From Rhizobium sp. TH2 (lineage in GTDB: Bacteria > Pseudomonadota > Alphaproteobacteria > Rhizobiales > Rhizobiaceae): a DNA stretch of 64,000 nucleotides. A program made the translations under genes and the position numbers. Below the pieces are notes generated by a model. The model saw only the letters and a list, made by a program, of their open reading frames with translations. It made no database searches and was not told where the DNA came from. The stretch is from the NCBI RefSeq assembly GCF_024707525.1, contig NZ_CP062232.1, forward strand, positions 124,001 to 188,000. The letters run 5' to 3'. Below are positions 1-8,491 of the stretch, piece after piece (position 1 is the stretch's first letter; the number at the start of each line of letters is the position of its first letter).

Positions 1-903
1 CTGGCAGGCGGCAAGCTGACGCTCCGTCCCGAACTCTCGGAGGCGGCCGTTCGCACCGGTGTCGCGGAGCATTTCGGCATCGATATCCATGTTGCGGCGG
101 AGTCGATCATCAAGGTCGCCAATGCCAATATGGCGAATGCCGTCCGGCTGATTTCGATCAGCCGGGGCTATGATCCGCGTGATTTCGCGCTGGTTGCCTT
201 CGGCGGCGCGGGCGCGCTCCATGGCGCGGCGGTCGCACAGGAACTGGCCATCCCCGTCGTCATCGTGCCGCCCAATCCCGGCGTCACGTCGGCTCTCGGC
301 TGCCTGCTCGTCGATATCCAGCATGATTTCTCCGACAGCTTCATGGCGGATGCCGCCAGCACGAAGCCCGAAGAGATGGAGGCGGCATTCCAGCGGCTCG
401 AGAAGGAAGCGCTCGATCGGCTGATCCATGAAGGCGTGGCTCCAAAGGACATCGTCCTCCAGCGCAGTGTCGAAATGATGTATCAGGGCCAGTGGCGCTC
501 GCTTGCCATATCGGCGCCGGGCAAGGTGGTCGATATCGGTCTCCTGATCGAAAGCTTCCATCGCGAGCACGAGCGGGAATACAATTTCCGTCGCGACGAC
601 GCCCCGGTCGGTCTGTTCCGTGTCGCGCTCAAGGCCATCGGCACGGTGCCCAAGGCGCAATTGTCCGAGCACAAGCCCAGCATGGAAAGACCCGGCCCCA
701 AGTCGCGGCGCCCAGTCTGGTTCGAAGGCGAGCCGCATGACACACCGGTTTTCGAGCGCAGTGAATTGCCGGCCGGTTTCAAGATCACCGGACCCGCGAT
801 CGTCGAGCAGTTCGATTCCACCGTCGTCGTCCCGCCGAACACCACGGCCGTGGTCGATAAATATCTCAATATTCTCATTCACCTCCAGGGAGTTGCCAGA
901 TGA
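1..903 (+). CDS. hyuA: Hydantoinase/oxoprolinase subunit A, C-terminal part (5' cut by window edge)
   Basis: The reading frame is open from base 1, so the start lies outside the window; about 300 C-terminal residues are visible. The visible FGGAGALHG segment and the C-terminal beta-rich part are typical of the HyuA/5-oxoprolinase A family, whose members hydrolyse cyclic amides (5-oxoproline, N-methylhydantoin and relatives) with ATP, together with subunit B. The stop overlaps the start of the next gene (ATGA), as expected for co-translated A and B subunits. The substrate cannot be read from sequence; the following Mo-hydroxylase suggests an N-heterocycle that is first hydroxylated and then ring-opened. 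The family call is secure, the substrate is not. Confidence 0.88.
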   Translation: MAGGKLTLRPELSEAAVRTGVAEHFGIDIHVAAESIIKVANANMANAVRLISISRGYDPRDFALVAFGGAGALHGAAVAQELAIPVVIVPPNPGVTSALGCLLVDIQHDFSDSFMADAASTKPEEMEAAFQRLEKEALDRLIHEGVAPKDIVLQRSVEMMYQGQWRSLAISAPGKVVDIGLLIESFHREHEREYNFRRDDAPVGLFRVALKAIGTVPKAQLSEHKPSMERPGPKSRRPVWFEGEPHDTPVFERSELPAGFKITGPAIVEQFDSTVVVPPNTTAVVDKYLNILIHLQGVAR

Positions 904-2861
904 ACGGCGAAAAGTTGGACGGGCTCGATCCCGTCACGTTCGAAGTGCTCAAGAATTCGTTCATCACCTCGGTCGACCAGATGGCCGAGCAGATGCTGAG
1001 GACCTGCTATTCCTTCGTGATCTACAATCGCGACTTCTCGAACGGACTGCATGATGCCGAGGGCAATTCGGTGGCGCAGGGCACGCAGGATATCGCGGTG
1101 CATGTCGGGACGCTGCATTTCACCTGCAAGGAGGTCATCCGCGCCTTTGAAGGCGACATGCTGCCCGGCGATGTCTATGCCATCAACGATCCCTATGCCG
1201 GCGGCACGCATTTCAGTGATGTCCGCTTGATCCGGCCGATCTTCGACGAGGACGAACTGATCGGATTCAGCCAGTCCAACGGCCATTGGTCGGATCTCGG
1301 CGGCAGTGTGCCGGGTTCCTTCGATGTCACGGCCAAGGATATGTTCCGCGAAGCGCTGCGTATCACGCCGGTTCGGTTGTTCAACGGCGGGCGTTTCTGC
1401 AGCGATGTCGCAAACCTCATTGCAGCCAACACTCGCGACCCGCGGTCGATCATCGGCGATATCCACGCCCAGGCGCAGGCAACCCACGTCGCCGAGCGCG
1501 ATGTGCTGCGGCTGGTCAAGAAATATGGCCGCAAGACGGTTACATCAGGCATGGCTGCCGTTCAGGACTATGTCGAACGCGCCATGCGCCAGCGTATCGC
1601 CGCCCTGCCTGACGGCACCTGGGAAACCGTCGACTATATCGACCGCGATCCGGCCGCGGGCGAGGGCATGATCCCTATCCGCATCAAGATGACGATCAAG
1701 GGCGACAAGGTCTATTACGACTTCACCGGCAGCCATGGAACGATCGGATCGATCTACAACTCCGCGCCCGGCGCCACCTTCTCCGCCGTCGCGGCCGGCA
1801 TGAAGACCTTCTTCCCGGATCTCCCGCTCAACAGCGGCTTCTACCGGATCTTCGAGATCGTCAGCCCGGAAAACAGCGTGGTGAGCGCCCAATGGCCGGT
1901 CGCCGTCACCGGCTTCCTGATGCCGTTCGAGAAAATCATGAATTCGATCTTCGAAATGTGGTCGAAAATCATCCCCGAACGGGCGATTTCCTGCTCGTTC
2001 AACCTCGAATATCTACTCACCGGCGGCCATGACCTGCGCCGCGCCGACAAGCCGATCTTCATGTTCTACGACTGGCTTCCCGGCGGCTGGGGTGGTCGCA
2101 ACGGGCTGGATGGCTGCAATGCCACGACGGCCTGCTTCGGCACCGGCCTGATGGCACAACCTGTCGAGGGGCAGGAGCGCGTCAACCCGGTCCTGACGAC
2201 GAAATTCGAGATCAAGCAGGATTCAGCGGGGCCTGGAAAATTTCGCGGCGGCGCCGGCGTCGAGAAAACCTCCGTGCTTCTCGAGGCAGAAAAATCAGTC
2301 ATTTCGTACATCTGCGACCGCGAGCGGGCGGTGGTCTGGGGCACCAATGGCGGCCTGCCGTCGATGCCGCACGGATTGACACTCCGCCGTGCGGGCGAGG
2401 ATCGGGACACCTGGCTCGGCTCGGTCTTCTCGGATGTGCCGCTGCGGACCGGCGACATCTTCTCCCGGCCGACCGCCGGCGGCGGCGGCTTCGGCGATCC
2501 CCTCGAGCGCGATCCTGACAAGGTTCGGGAGGATGTCGAGCAGGACTACGTGTCCGTCATCCGCGCCCGCAGGGACTATGGCGTGGTTCTCACTGTCGTA
2601 GACGAAGATCTTGCCGAATACGCGGTCGATCTCGAGGCGACCGACCGAGAGCGGGCATCCATCCGTGCCGAGCGCCGCAAATGGGCGGCCATGGACCCGG
2701 CGATCGTCGCGGACATGTACAAGTCTGGCGATATCGATGCGCTCGACGCCGTCAGGCACTATGCCGTCATTCTCGATTGGGACAATGGCGATGTGCTGCC
2801 CGAGACCACGCGGCAGTTCCGCGAGATGCACGAAAAGCGAACAGTCTCGCACTGGAAGTAA
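900..2861 (+). CDS. hyuB: Hydantoinase/oxoprolinase subunit B
   Basis: The 653-residue cytoplasmic protein has the HyuB family layout, with an N-terminal LDPVTFEVLKN segment, the conserved AINDPYAGGTHFSD region and a glycine-rich GGGGFGDPLERDP segment near the C-terminus. It is the partner of the upstream A subunit and would form the ATP-dependent cyclic-amide hydrolase. Its ATG overlaps the A-subunit stop by four bases, which fixes the start and suggests translational coupling. About 74 bases separate it from the Mo-hydroxylase genes, so one operon is likely. The length is normal for the family. Hydantoin, N-methylhydantoin or another lactam are all possible substrates. Confidence 0.9.
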   Translation: MNGEKLDGLDPVTFEVLKNSFITSVDQMAEQMLRTCYSFVIYNRDFSNGLHDAEGNSVAQGTQDIAVHVGTLHFTCKEVIRAFEGDMLPGDVYAINDPYAGGTHFSDVRLIRPIFDEDELIGFSQSNGHWSDLGGSVPGSFDVTAKDMFREALRITPVRLFNGGRFCSDVANLIAANTRDPRSIIGDIHAQAQATHVAERDVLRLVKKYGRKTVTSGMAAVQDYVERAMRQRIAALPDGTWETVDYIDRDPAAGEGMIPIRIKMTIKGDKVYYDFTGSHGTIGSIYNSAPGATFSAVAAGMKTFFPDLPLNSGFYRIFEIVSPENSVVSAQWPVAVTGFLMPFEKIMNSIFEMWSKIIPERAISCSFNLEYLLTGGHDLRRADKPIFMFYDWLPGGWGGRNGLDGCNATTACFGTGLMAQPVEGQERVNPVLTTKFEIKQDSAGPGKFRGGAGVEKTSVLLEAEKSVISYICDRERAVVWGTNGGLPSMPHGLTLRRAGEDRDTWLGSVFSDVPLRTGDIFSRPTAGGGGFGDPLERDPDKVREDVEQDYVSVIRARRDYGVVLTVVDEDLAEYAVDLEATDRERASIRAERRKWAAMDPAIVADMYKSGDIDALDAVRHYAVILDWDNGDVLPETTRQFREMHEKRTVSHWK

Positions 2862-2935
2862 GGCGCCTGGTGACGACGCGTTTTCCCCAAGCGTGTCGTG
2901 GCCTTTCGAGCCGACGAGAGAAGGTGCAAGTGCCG

Positions 2936-3802
2936 ATGGGATCATCCCCGATGACGATCAGAGAATTCATTGCCGCAACAAGCGTGGAACAGGCGGTGTC
3001 GGCTCTCACCGACCACGCCGGTGCCAGCCTGCTGGCCGGCGCGACGTGGACGATGCGGGCAAGACTCCGTGGGGAGGATTTGCCGGAAACAATTGTATCA
3101 ATATCAGGCATTGCCGAGCTCGGAGAGATCCAAATCGGAGTGGATCGGCTTTCCATCGGCGCCTGTGTCACGCATGCGGGACTCGCTGTCGCATTGGCGG
3201 CGTCGGGCGAATTTCAGGGACTTGCCGATGCCGCGCGCCAGTCCGCCAATCCGGCGGTGCGATCGATGGCCACCGTGGGCGGCAATCTTTGTACCCATGA
3301 TTTTGCCGCAGCCGATCTCGTGCCCGCGCTGCTCTGTCTCGATGCCATGGTTGAATATCGCTCCGCGCAGGGCGTGGTCGTGATAGGCCTCGAGGAATTT
3401 CTTCAGATGCGGATGACGCTAGGCCCGGGACTGGTCACAGGGGTGAGCGTGCCGCGCGGAAAATTCCGCTCAGCTCATGCGCGGCTACCGCTTCGCAAGG
3501 CAGGCGACTATCCAGTCGCAATCGTCTCGGTTAAGGCGGATCGTCATCCAGACGGCACCTTCCATGAGGTGCATATTGCCGTTGGATCGGTCGAGCCAGC
3601 GGCCCGCCGGTGGTACGCGCTTGAAAACGCAATAGAGGGCAGGGCGCTGGCGCCTTCGCACATGGGCGCGATGGCCGGGGAAATATCCAAGGGCTTTTCG
3701 GGGCGCGATGGCATCGAGGCTCCGGGCTGGTATCGCGTCCAGGTGTTGCCCGTATTGGTGCGCCGCGCTTTTGAAGATCTCTGCCAGCAGGGGGGAAACT
3801 GA
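2936..3802 (+). CDS. Molybdenum hydroxylase FAD-binding (medium) subunit, CoxM/XdhB type
   Basis: The 288-residue protein belongs to the FAD-binding PCMH family of xanthine/CO/nicotinate dehydrogenase medium subunits. Visible are an N-terminal LLAGAT segment and the flavin-binding ATVGGNL motif near residue 120, followed by the usual C-terminal domain. It passes electrons from the Fe-S subunit to the acceptor through FAD. ATG 2936 is preferred because an AGAAGG-like ribosome site lies about eleven bases upstream; ATG 2951 is the alternative. The stop overlaps the next start (TGATG). FAD, Fe-S, Mo is the common gene order for this enzyme class. Confidence 0.88.
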   Translation: MGSSPMTIREFIAATSVEQAVSALTDHAGASLLAGATWTMRARLRGEDLPETIVSISGIAELGEIQIGVDRLSIGACVTHAGLAVALAASGEFQGLADAARQSANPAVRSMATVGGNLCTHDFAAADLVPALLCLDAMVEYRSAQGVVVIGLEEFLQMRMTLGPGLVTGVSVPRGKFRSAHARLPLRKAGDYPVAIVSVKADRHPDGTFHEVHIAVGSVEPAARRWYALENAIEGRALAPSHMGAMAGEISKGFSGRDGIEAPGWYRVQVLPVLVRRAFEDLCQQGGN

Positions 3803-4272
3803 TGGCCGTCAGCCTCAGTATCAATGGCGATGCGTATACCTATCATGGCGACCCCCTGACGCCGCTTGTCGATGTCTTGCGCAACGAAGCGCTATTAACT
3901 GGCACCAAGGCGGTGTGCGGCGAGGGCTTCTGCGGCGCGTGCATGGTGCATCTGGACGGCAAGCCCACTGTCTCCTGTCTTTGTCCGGTTGGTCTTGTTG
4001 CCGGGCTGAACGTGACGACAATCGAGAGCATTGCCGCCGGAGATGTTCTCAACCCCATTCAGCAGGCGCTCGAAGATCTCGACGCCGTTCAATGCGGAAT
4101 GTGCTTTCCCGGCATAGTGATGACGCTGACTGCTTTCCTCGATCAAAATCCAAATGCGGACCGCGCGGCGCTCAAGGCAGCGCTTTCGGGCAATATCTGC
4201 CGCTGCACGGGCTACGAGCGGATCATCGATGCAGCACTTGTGGCGATGATGAACACGGAGCGCCCGGAATGA
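3802..4272 (+). CDS. Molybdenum hydroxylase [2Fe-2S] subunit, CoxS/XdhC type
   Basis: The small 156-residue iron-sulfur subunit carries two [2Fe-2S] clusters. The plant-ferredoxin-type site is visible as CGEGFCGAC near residue 40, and the second, four-helix-bundle site as QCGMCFPG and CRCTGY near residues 95-140. It relays electrons from the molybdopterin centre to the FAD subunit. Start and stop overlap the neighbouring genes (TGATG upstream, ATGA downstream), which indicates tight coupling. All cluster cysteines appear to be present, so the subunit looks functional. Confidence 0.94.
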   Translation: MAVSLSINGDAYTYHGDPLTPLVDVLRNEALLTGTKAVCGEGFCGACMVHLDGKPTVSCLCPVGLVAGLNVTTIESIAAGDVLNPIQQALEDLDAVQCGMCFPGIVMTLTAFLDQNPNADRAALKAALSGNICRCTGYERIIDAALVAMMNTERPE

Positions 4273-6626
4273 ACATGGCAATTCCTCCCGAAGGTGCAGT
4301 CAGGAATCTCGCCCGGCGCGACGCGCGCGACAAATTGAGCGGCCGGACGCGCTACACCATCGACCAGGCCGGACCCGGCACGCTGCAAGCCGCGATCCTG
4401 AGATCGCAGGTCGCATCCGCACGCATCCTCGGCATCGACACTTCCATGGCCAAGGCGATGCCCGGCGTGCGTGCGGTGATCACGGCCGCGGATGCACCCG
4501 GCCGGCACGGAATAGGCGTTATCGATCATCCGCTGTTTGCCTGCGATGTTATCCGCTACTACGGCGAGCCGATCGCCGCCGTTGCCGCCGACACGATCGA
4601 GCAGGCGCAAGCGGCTGCGGCAGCCATTCGGCTCGAAACCGAGTCCCTGACTCCGGTCTTGAGCATGGCGGAGGCACTGGTATCGGGTGCTCCGCTCGTC
4701 CATCCCGATTGGAAGAGCTACGTGGTACAGCTTGATGGTGTCGCGCGCGAGGGCAATGTCGCCTGGGAGGCCAAGGTCATCCGTGGCGATACCGATGCCG
4801 CCTTCGCGCGGCCCGATGTTGCCATTGTCGACAGTTGCTTCACTGTCGGCCGCCAAAGCCATGTGCCTTTCGAGCCGCGCGCGGCCGTCGCCACCTTCGA
4901 GGATGGCCGCTTTCACATCATCTGCTCTACACAGGTGCCCTGGACCGTCCGCAAGGTGACGGCCGAAGTCCTTGGCGTCTCCTCGTCGCAGGTGCGGGTA
5001 ACCGTTCCTCCTGTCGGAGGCGGTTTCGGCCTCAAGTTCGACTGCACGATCGAGCCGATCGCGGCGCTGCTGGCGAAGCGAACGGGCCGGCGCGTGGCCA
5101 TGATCAATTCCCGCTACGAAGAGACGATCACCTGTCTCTGCCGCGAGAATGCCGAAATCCGCATCCGGTCCGCCGTGACCGGGGAAGGTGAGATCGTCGG
5201 CCGTGAAGCGACGGTGCTGATGGATTGCGGCGCCTATGGTGGCGAGCAGATATTCCTGACGACGATGACCGCCCACACGCTGGGCGGCAATTACAAGCTC
5301 GGCTCGGTGCGTCTCAACAGCCGCGCGGTCTATACGAACACCACGCCCAACGGTGCCTTCCGCGCATGCAACGGCGTCTACAATACCTTCGCGCTCGAGC
5401 GTCATACAGATGAAATCTGTACGGCCATCGGCATGGATCCGCTGGAATTCAGGCGACGCAATGTCCTCGGTGACGGGGATATCGGCGCGACTGGCCAGGT
5501 GTTCGAAGGCGAGGTCCTGCGTCCGATGCTCGAGCGGATGGAGGCACTGAAGGCGAGCCTGCCGTCGAAAGCGCCGCTGGCGGACGGGCGGCTCTATGGC
5601 CGGGCGACGACCGTCGGCACGTGGTTCATCTTCGTCGGTCCCTCCGCCGCAACCGTCAATCTCAATGCCGATGGAAGTGCCACGCTGGTGACATCCGGCG
5701 TCGAGATCGGTTCGGGCAGCATGGTTCAGTCGCTGCCGCAGATCGTAGCGGCGGAACTCGGCATCCGGCCGGAGGACGTCGTGGTCAAGGCAGCGGATAC
5801 GGATGCGGCGGGTCTCGACCTCGGCGTCGGCGGCGGACGCACCACGGTCTCCATTGGAGCGGCGAGCCTCAAGGCATGCGAGGAAGTCCGCAACAGGATA
5901 CTGCCGGTCGCCAGCGAAATTCTGCAGACGCCGCGCGACCAATTGGTGCTCGCCGATGGCCGTGTCGAAATCGCGGGCCGGAAAGGGGCGGGCACGACTA
6001 TCGCCAAGGTGGTCGAGCGCGTCCAGCAGCTTTCGGGGCCGGTAATGGGTTCAGGCGCCTTCACCAAGCCGGGCGTGCAGGCGATGGCCGGTTGCGCCAT
6101 GGCGCATTTCATCGATGCAATCGATATCCCAGTCTTTGCCGTCCACGATTGCGAGGTCGCTGTCGACCCGGAAACCGGACATGTCGAGGTCCTGTCCTAT
6201 TCCGTGGTGCAGGACGTCGGCCGGGCGCTCAATCCTCGTGCGATCCACGGCCAGATCCAGGGCGGGGTGGTCCAGGGGCTCGGCTATGCATTGCATGAAG
6301 AGGTGACCATCGACGCAGGGGGCCGCATCGCCCAATCCGGCTTTGAGACCTACAGGTTGCCATTGGCGCAGGATGTCGTGCCCGTGGTCGTTGATCTTTA
6401 CGAAGGCGCCCCTTCGATCGGTCCGCTCGGCACAAAAGGCGCGGGGGAGGTACCAATCCTCAATGTCGGGGCCAGCGTCGCCTGCGCGGTCGCGAATGCC
6501 ACGGGCAAGAAGGTTGAGAGCCTACCGCTCACACCGCCGCGCGTCCTTGCGTTGCTATCCGGAACCAACGCCCCACTTAATCCCGGACATATCGACGTTG
6601 TTTGGCGCAAGAATATCATCCCCTGA
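4269..6626 (+). CDS. Molybdenum hydroxylase large (molybdopterin-binding) subunit
   Basis: The 785-residue catalytic subunit of a xanthine-oxidase-family hydroxylase binds molybdopterin cytosine dinucleotide and hydroxylates an activated C-H of its substrate with water. Visible signatures are GGGFGLKFD near residue 250, PNGAFRACNG near 360 and GTKGAGEVP near 722, which contains the catalytic glutamate. The start is the ATG overlapping the Fe-S stop; a longer open frame upstream is only read-through of the other genes. The aromatic or heterocyclic substrate is unknown. Next to hyuAB it probably oxidises a nitrogen ring to a lactam that HyuAB can open. Confidence 0.9.
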   Translation: MNMAIPPEGAVRNLARRDARDKLSGRTRYTIDQAGPGTLQAAILRSQVASARILGIDTSMAKAMPGVRAVITAADAPGRHGIGVIDHPLFACDVIRYYGEPIAAVAADTIEQAQAAAAAIRLETESLTPVLSMAEALVSGAPLVHPDWKSYVVQLDGVAREGNVAWEAKVIRGDTDAAFARPDVAIVDSCFTVGRQSHVPFEPRAAVATFEDGRFHIICSTQVPWTVRKVTAEVLGVSSSQVRVTVPPVGGGFGLKFDCTIEPIAALLAKRTGRRVAMINSRYEETITCLCRENAEIRIRSAVTGEGEIVGREATVLMDCGAYGGEQIFLTTMTAHTLGGNYKLGSVRLNSRAVYTNTTPNGAFRACNGVYNTFALERHTDEICTAIGMDPLEFRRRNVLGDGDIGATGQVFEGEVLRPMLERMEALKASLPSKAPLADGRLYGRATTVGTWFIFVGPSAATVNLNADGSATLVTSGVEIGSGSMVQSLPQIVAAELGIRPEDVVVKAADTDAAGLDLGVGGGRTTVSIGAASLKACEEVRNRILPVASEILQTPRDQLVLADGRVEIAGRKGAGTTIAKVVERVQQLSGPVMGSGAFTKPGVQAMAGCAMAHFIDAIDIPVFAVHDCEVAVDPETGHVEVLSYSVVQDVGRALNPRAIHGQIQGGVVQGLGYALHEEVTIDAGGRIAQSGFETYRLPLAQDVVPVVVDLYEGAPSIGPLGTKGAGEVPILNVGASVACAVANATGKKVESLPLTPPRVLALLSGTNAPLNPGHIDVVWRKNIIP

Positions 6627-6784
6627 TGTCGCCGCGGCATTTTCGCTCGATTTTGACGGATGATCTCTATTCGGGAATATGGAACGCACGAATCTTGGCA
6701 CCAAACGCCGAAAAATTTCGCATTGGCGCGGATACAGTTGTCATCGCAGAAGTGCATGGAACGTACGCAATAACAGTAGGCTGC

Positions 6785-6802
6785 GGTTCGATTCCTATCA
6801 AG
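6785..6802 (+). repeat. tRNA T-arm-like dispersed repeat, copy A
   Basis: This is a GGTTCGATTCCTATCAAG core in the gene-free stretch after the Mo-hydroxylase operon (6627-6867, otherwise empty apart from a doubtful 72-codon open frame). The seven bases after GG match the T-loop consensus TTCRANN, but the flanks do not pair as a five-base-pair T-stem, so it is not a tRNA gene. About 70 bases upstream a stretch like AATTTCGCATTGGCGC recurs near copy G (57190). Confidence 0.6.
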
Positions 6803-6867
6803 GCGTTCGTAAATGTATAAAGCGGAAATGATTTTCCGTCTTCTCGGCTCAATATCTCCCAGACCGA

Positions 6868-6985
6868 TCGTCCCGATCGGGATGAATATGAAGCCATTGT
6901 GCAAGAAATTGCGAAATCATCCCGATCGGTTCGTTTCCTTGATAGTTGGCTCATGAAGTGGTAATTTCGTCCCGAAAAGGGACGA
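6868..6985 (+). promoter_or_regulatory. Three operator-like palindromes upstream of hipBA
   Basis: Three related sites lie before hipB: TCGTCCCGATCGGGATGA (6868-6885), a half-degenerate TCATCCCGATCGGTTCG (6917-6933) and TCGTCCCGAAAAGGGACGA (6967-6985), the last a perfect seven-base-pair inverted repeat. The centres are about 50 bases apart, and the third site covers the ribosome-binding site. HipB-type antitoxins are known to bind several palindromic operators before their operon, so autorepression is the natural reading. The sites are seen directly; binding is inferred. Confidence 0.7.
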
Positions 6986-6987
6986 TG

Positions 6988-7209
6988 ATGGACACTGTTA
7001 GCGACACCAATACGCTTGGAATGCTTATTCGGGCTGAGAGAAAATCTCAGAGCCTCACCCAAGAGCAGCTTGCCGGCATTGCTGGAGTTGGTGTTCGATT
7101 TGTGCGTGAGCTCGAGGCCGGCAAGGAGAGCTGTCAACTTGGTCGAGCGTTGCAGGTGGCCCAAACACTCGGCCTTGTCCTGTCTGTAAGCACCAGACGG
7201 GAGAGATAA
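6988..7209 (+). CDS. hipB: HipB-like HTH antitoxin/repressor
   Basis: This 73-residue protein is essentially one Cro/C1-type helix-turn-helix (TLGMLIRAERKSQSLTQEQL followed by GVRFVRELEAGK). It should neutralise the downstream HipA kinase and repress the operon through the palindromes just upstream. ATG 6988 gives the best spacing to the AAAAGGG ribosome site; ATG 6985 is adjacent and a TTG at 6946 is possible but lies inside the operator region. The stop is two bases before the hipA GTG. The length fits short HipB proteins. Confidence 0.87.
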   Translation: MDTVSDTNTLGMLIRAERKSQSLTQEQLAGIAGVGVRFVRELEAGKESCQLGRALQVAQTLGLVLSVSTRRER

Positions 7210-7211
7210 TC

Positions 7212-8471
7212 GTGACTCGATACTTGGACGTCTATTTCAGCAACATAAAGGCCGGCACACTCGGCCAGGACGCCGACGGGACGCTTACCTACTCATACGA
7301 CGTCGAGTATCTTCGAGATGGAGGAGTCGCGGCGATTTCCTTCTCAATGCCGTTGAGGGAAGAGCCCTACCTCGACCAGATCGTTCGCCCATTCTTCTCG
7401 GGCTTGCTTCCCGATGAGGGCGCCCGACAGCGTCTTGCGGGCGCACTTGGCCTCTCGTCCGGCAATGCATTCGGTTTACTCGAAGTGATCGGCGGCGAGT
7501 GTGCAGGTGCATTGTCTCTCCATCGCGCTGGCGAGGCGCCTGCATTGAATGACGATGAGGGGGTCGAGGAGCTTAGCGGCGAACGACTGAGTGATGTGAT
7601 CGGCAAATTGCGCAGCCGTCCCCTCCTGGGTGGCGAGGAAGGGGTTCGCCTCTCGCTTGCGGGCGCGCAGGACAAGCTCGCGGTCATCGCGCAAGACGAC
7701 ACCATTGGCTTGGCCAAGGGTGGCCGTCCGACAACCCACATTCTCAAACCGGTGATCCAAGGCCTGGAAGGAACTGTCGAGAATGAGCTTTTTTGTTTGC
7801 GTCTTGCTGATCGCCTGAAACTACCGGTTCCTACTGCAGAGATGCGGTGGAGCAACGAGACAGCCTTCTTGCTCATTGAACGTTATGACCGTGCCCGGGC
7901 GAGCCACGGACGTATTGACCGGTTGCACCAGGAGGATTTTTGCCAGGCGCTGAGCGTGCCACCAGAACTCAAATACGAGGAGGAGGGCGGTCCTAGCACG
8001 GAACGCTCAGTTGATCTCATCAACCGAGCCTGCGGTCGCCCGGCCGCAGACCGCCTACGCTTCATCAGGATGCTGATTTTTCACTACCTTGTTGGCAATG
8101 CGGATGCCCACGGGAAGAACTATGCCTTACTCTATGACGGTAAGTCTCCAGACCTTGCGCCGCTCTATGATGTGGTTTGCACAGCCGCCTATCCCAGACT
8201 GGCCAAGAAGCTCGCAATGAAGATCGGTGGTCGGGCGGTTCCAGACACGACCCAACTGAAACACTGGCTGACCCTCGTCCCCGACACAAAGGCGGCACAA
8301 CGTCTTCTCGTCAGCGATATCGCAAATCTCGCTGGCAACATTGAAAGCGAAGCCGACGCGCTGTTGCTTGAGTTCTCGGATGCGGGCGTCAAGCACCCGG
8401 TCCTCAAAGCAGTGCGCGGAATTGTTGGAACCCGCGCCGCACATCTGCAGAGGATTATCGAGAGGGTGTGA
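7212..8471 (+). CDS. hipA: HipA-type Ser/Thr kinase toxin
   Basis: The 419-residue protein has an N-terminal HipA_N domain (about 1-105) and a HipA kinase domain. Visible are the phosphate-loop serine in LSLAGAQDK (Ser148, equivalent to the autophosphorylated serine of E. coli HipA), HILKP with a candidate ATP-binding lysine (179), the catalytic NADAHGKN loop (Asp298) and the metal-binding LYDVV segment (Asp320). Known HipA kinases phosphorylate aminoacyl-tRNA synthetases and halt translation; the target here is unknown. The start is GTG, two bases after the hipB stop. All key residues are present, so it should be active. A hairpin terminator follows directly. Confidence 0.93.
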   Translation: MTRYLDVYFSNIKAGTLGQDADGTLTYSYDVEYLRDGGVAAISFSMPLREEPYLDQIVRPFFSGLLPDEGARQRLAGALGLSSGNAFGLLEVIGGECAGALSLHRAGEAPALNDDEGVEELSGERLSDVIGKLRSRPLLGGEEGVRLSLAGAQDKLAVIAQDDTIGLAKGGRPTTHILKPVIQGLEGTVENELFCLRLADRLKLPVPTAEMRWSNETAFLLIERYDRARASHGRIDRLHQEDFCQALSVPPELKYEEEGGPSTERSVDLINRACGRPAADRLRFIRMLIFHYLVGNADAHGKNYALLYDGKSPDLAPLYDVVCTAAYPRLAKKLAMKIGGRAVPDTTQLKHWLTLVPDTKAAQRLLVSDIANLAGNIESEADALLLEFSDAGVKHPVLKAVRGIVGTRAAHLQRIIERV

Positions 8472-8473
8472 GC

Positions 8474-8491
8474 AGGCCGCTTATGCGGCCT
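8474..8491. terminator. Bidirectional hairpin between hipA and the recombinase remnant
   Basis: AGGCCGC and GCGGCCT form a perfect seven-base-pair stem around TTAT, beginning three bases after the hipA stop and overlapping the 3' end of the convergent recombinase gene. There is no strong T-run, so function as a terminator is inferred from position. Confidence 0.55.

Noticed and set aside
3708..4268. N-terminal extension of the Mo-hydroxylase large subunit
   Set aside because: This part is a shadow of the Fe-S subunit gene; the true start overlaps the Fe-S stop at 4269.
4212..5942. A 576-codon open frame on the minus strand
   Set aside because: It lies entirely antisense to the Mo-hydroxylase large subunit, which has clear motifs; high G+C makes such shadow frames common. 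Arg/His/Asp-rich, low-complexity translation.
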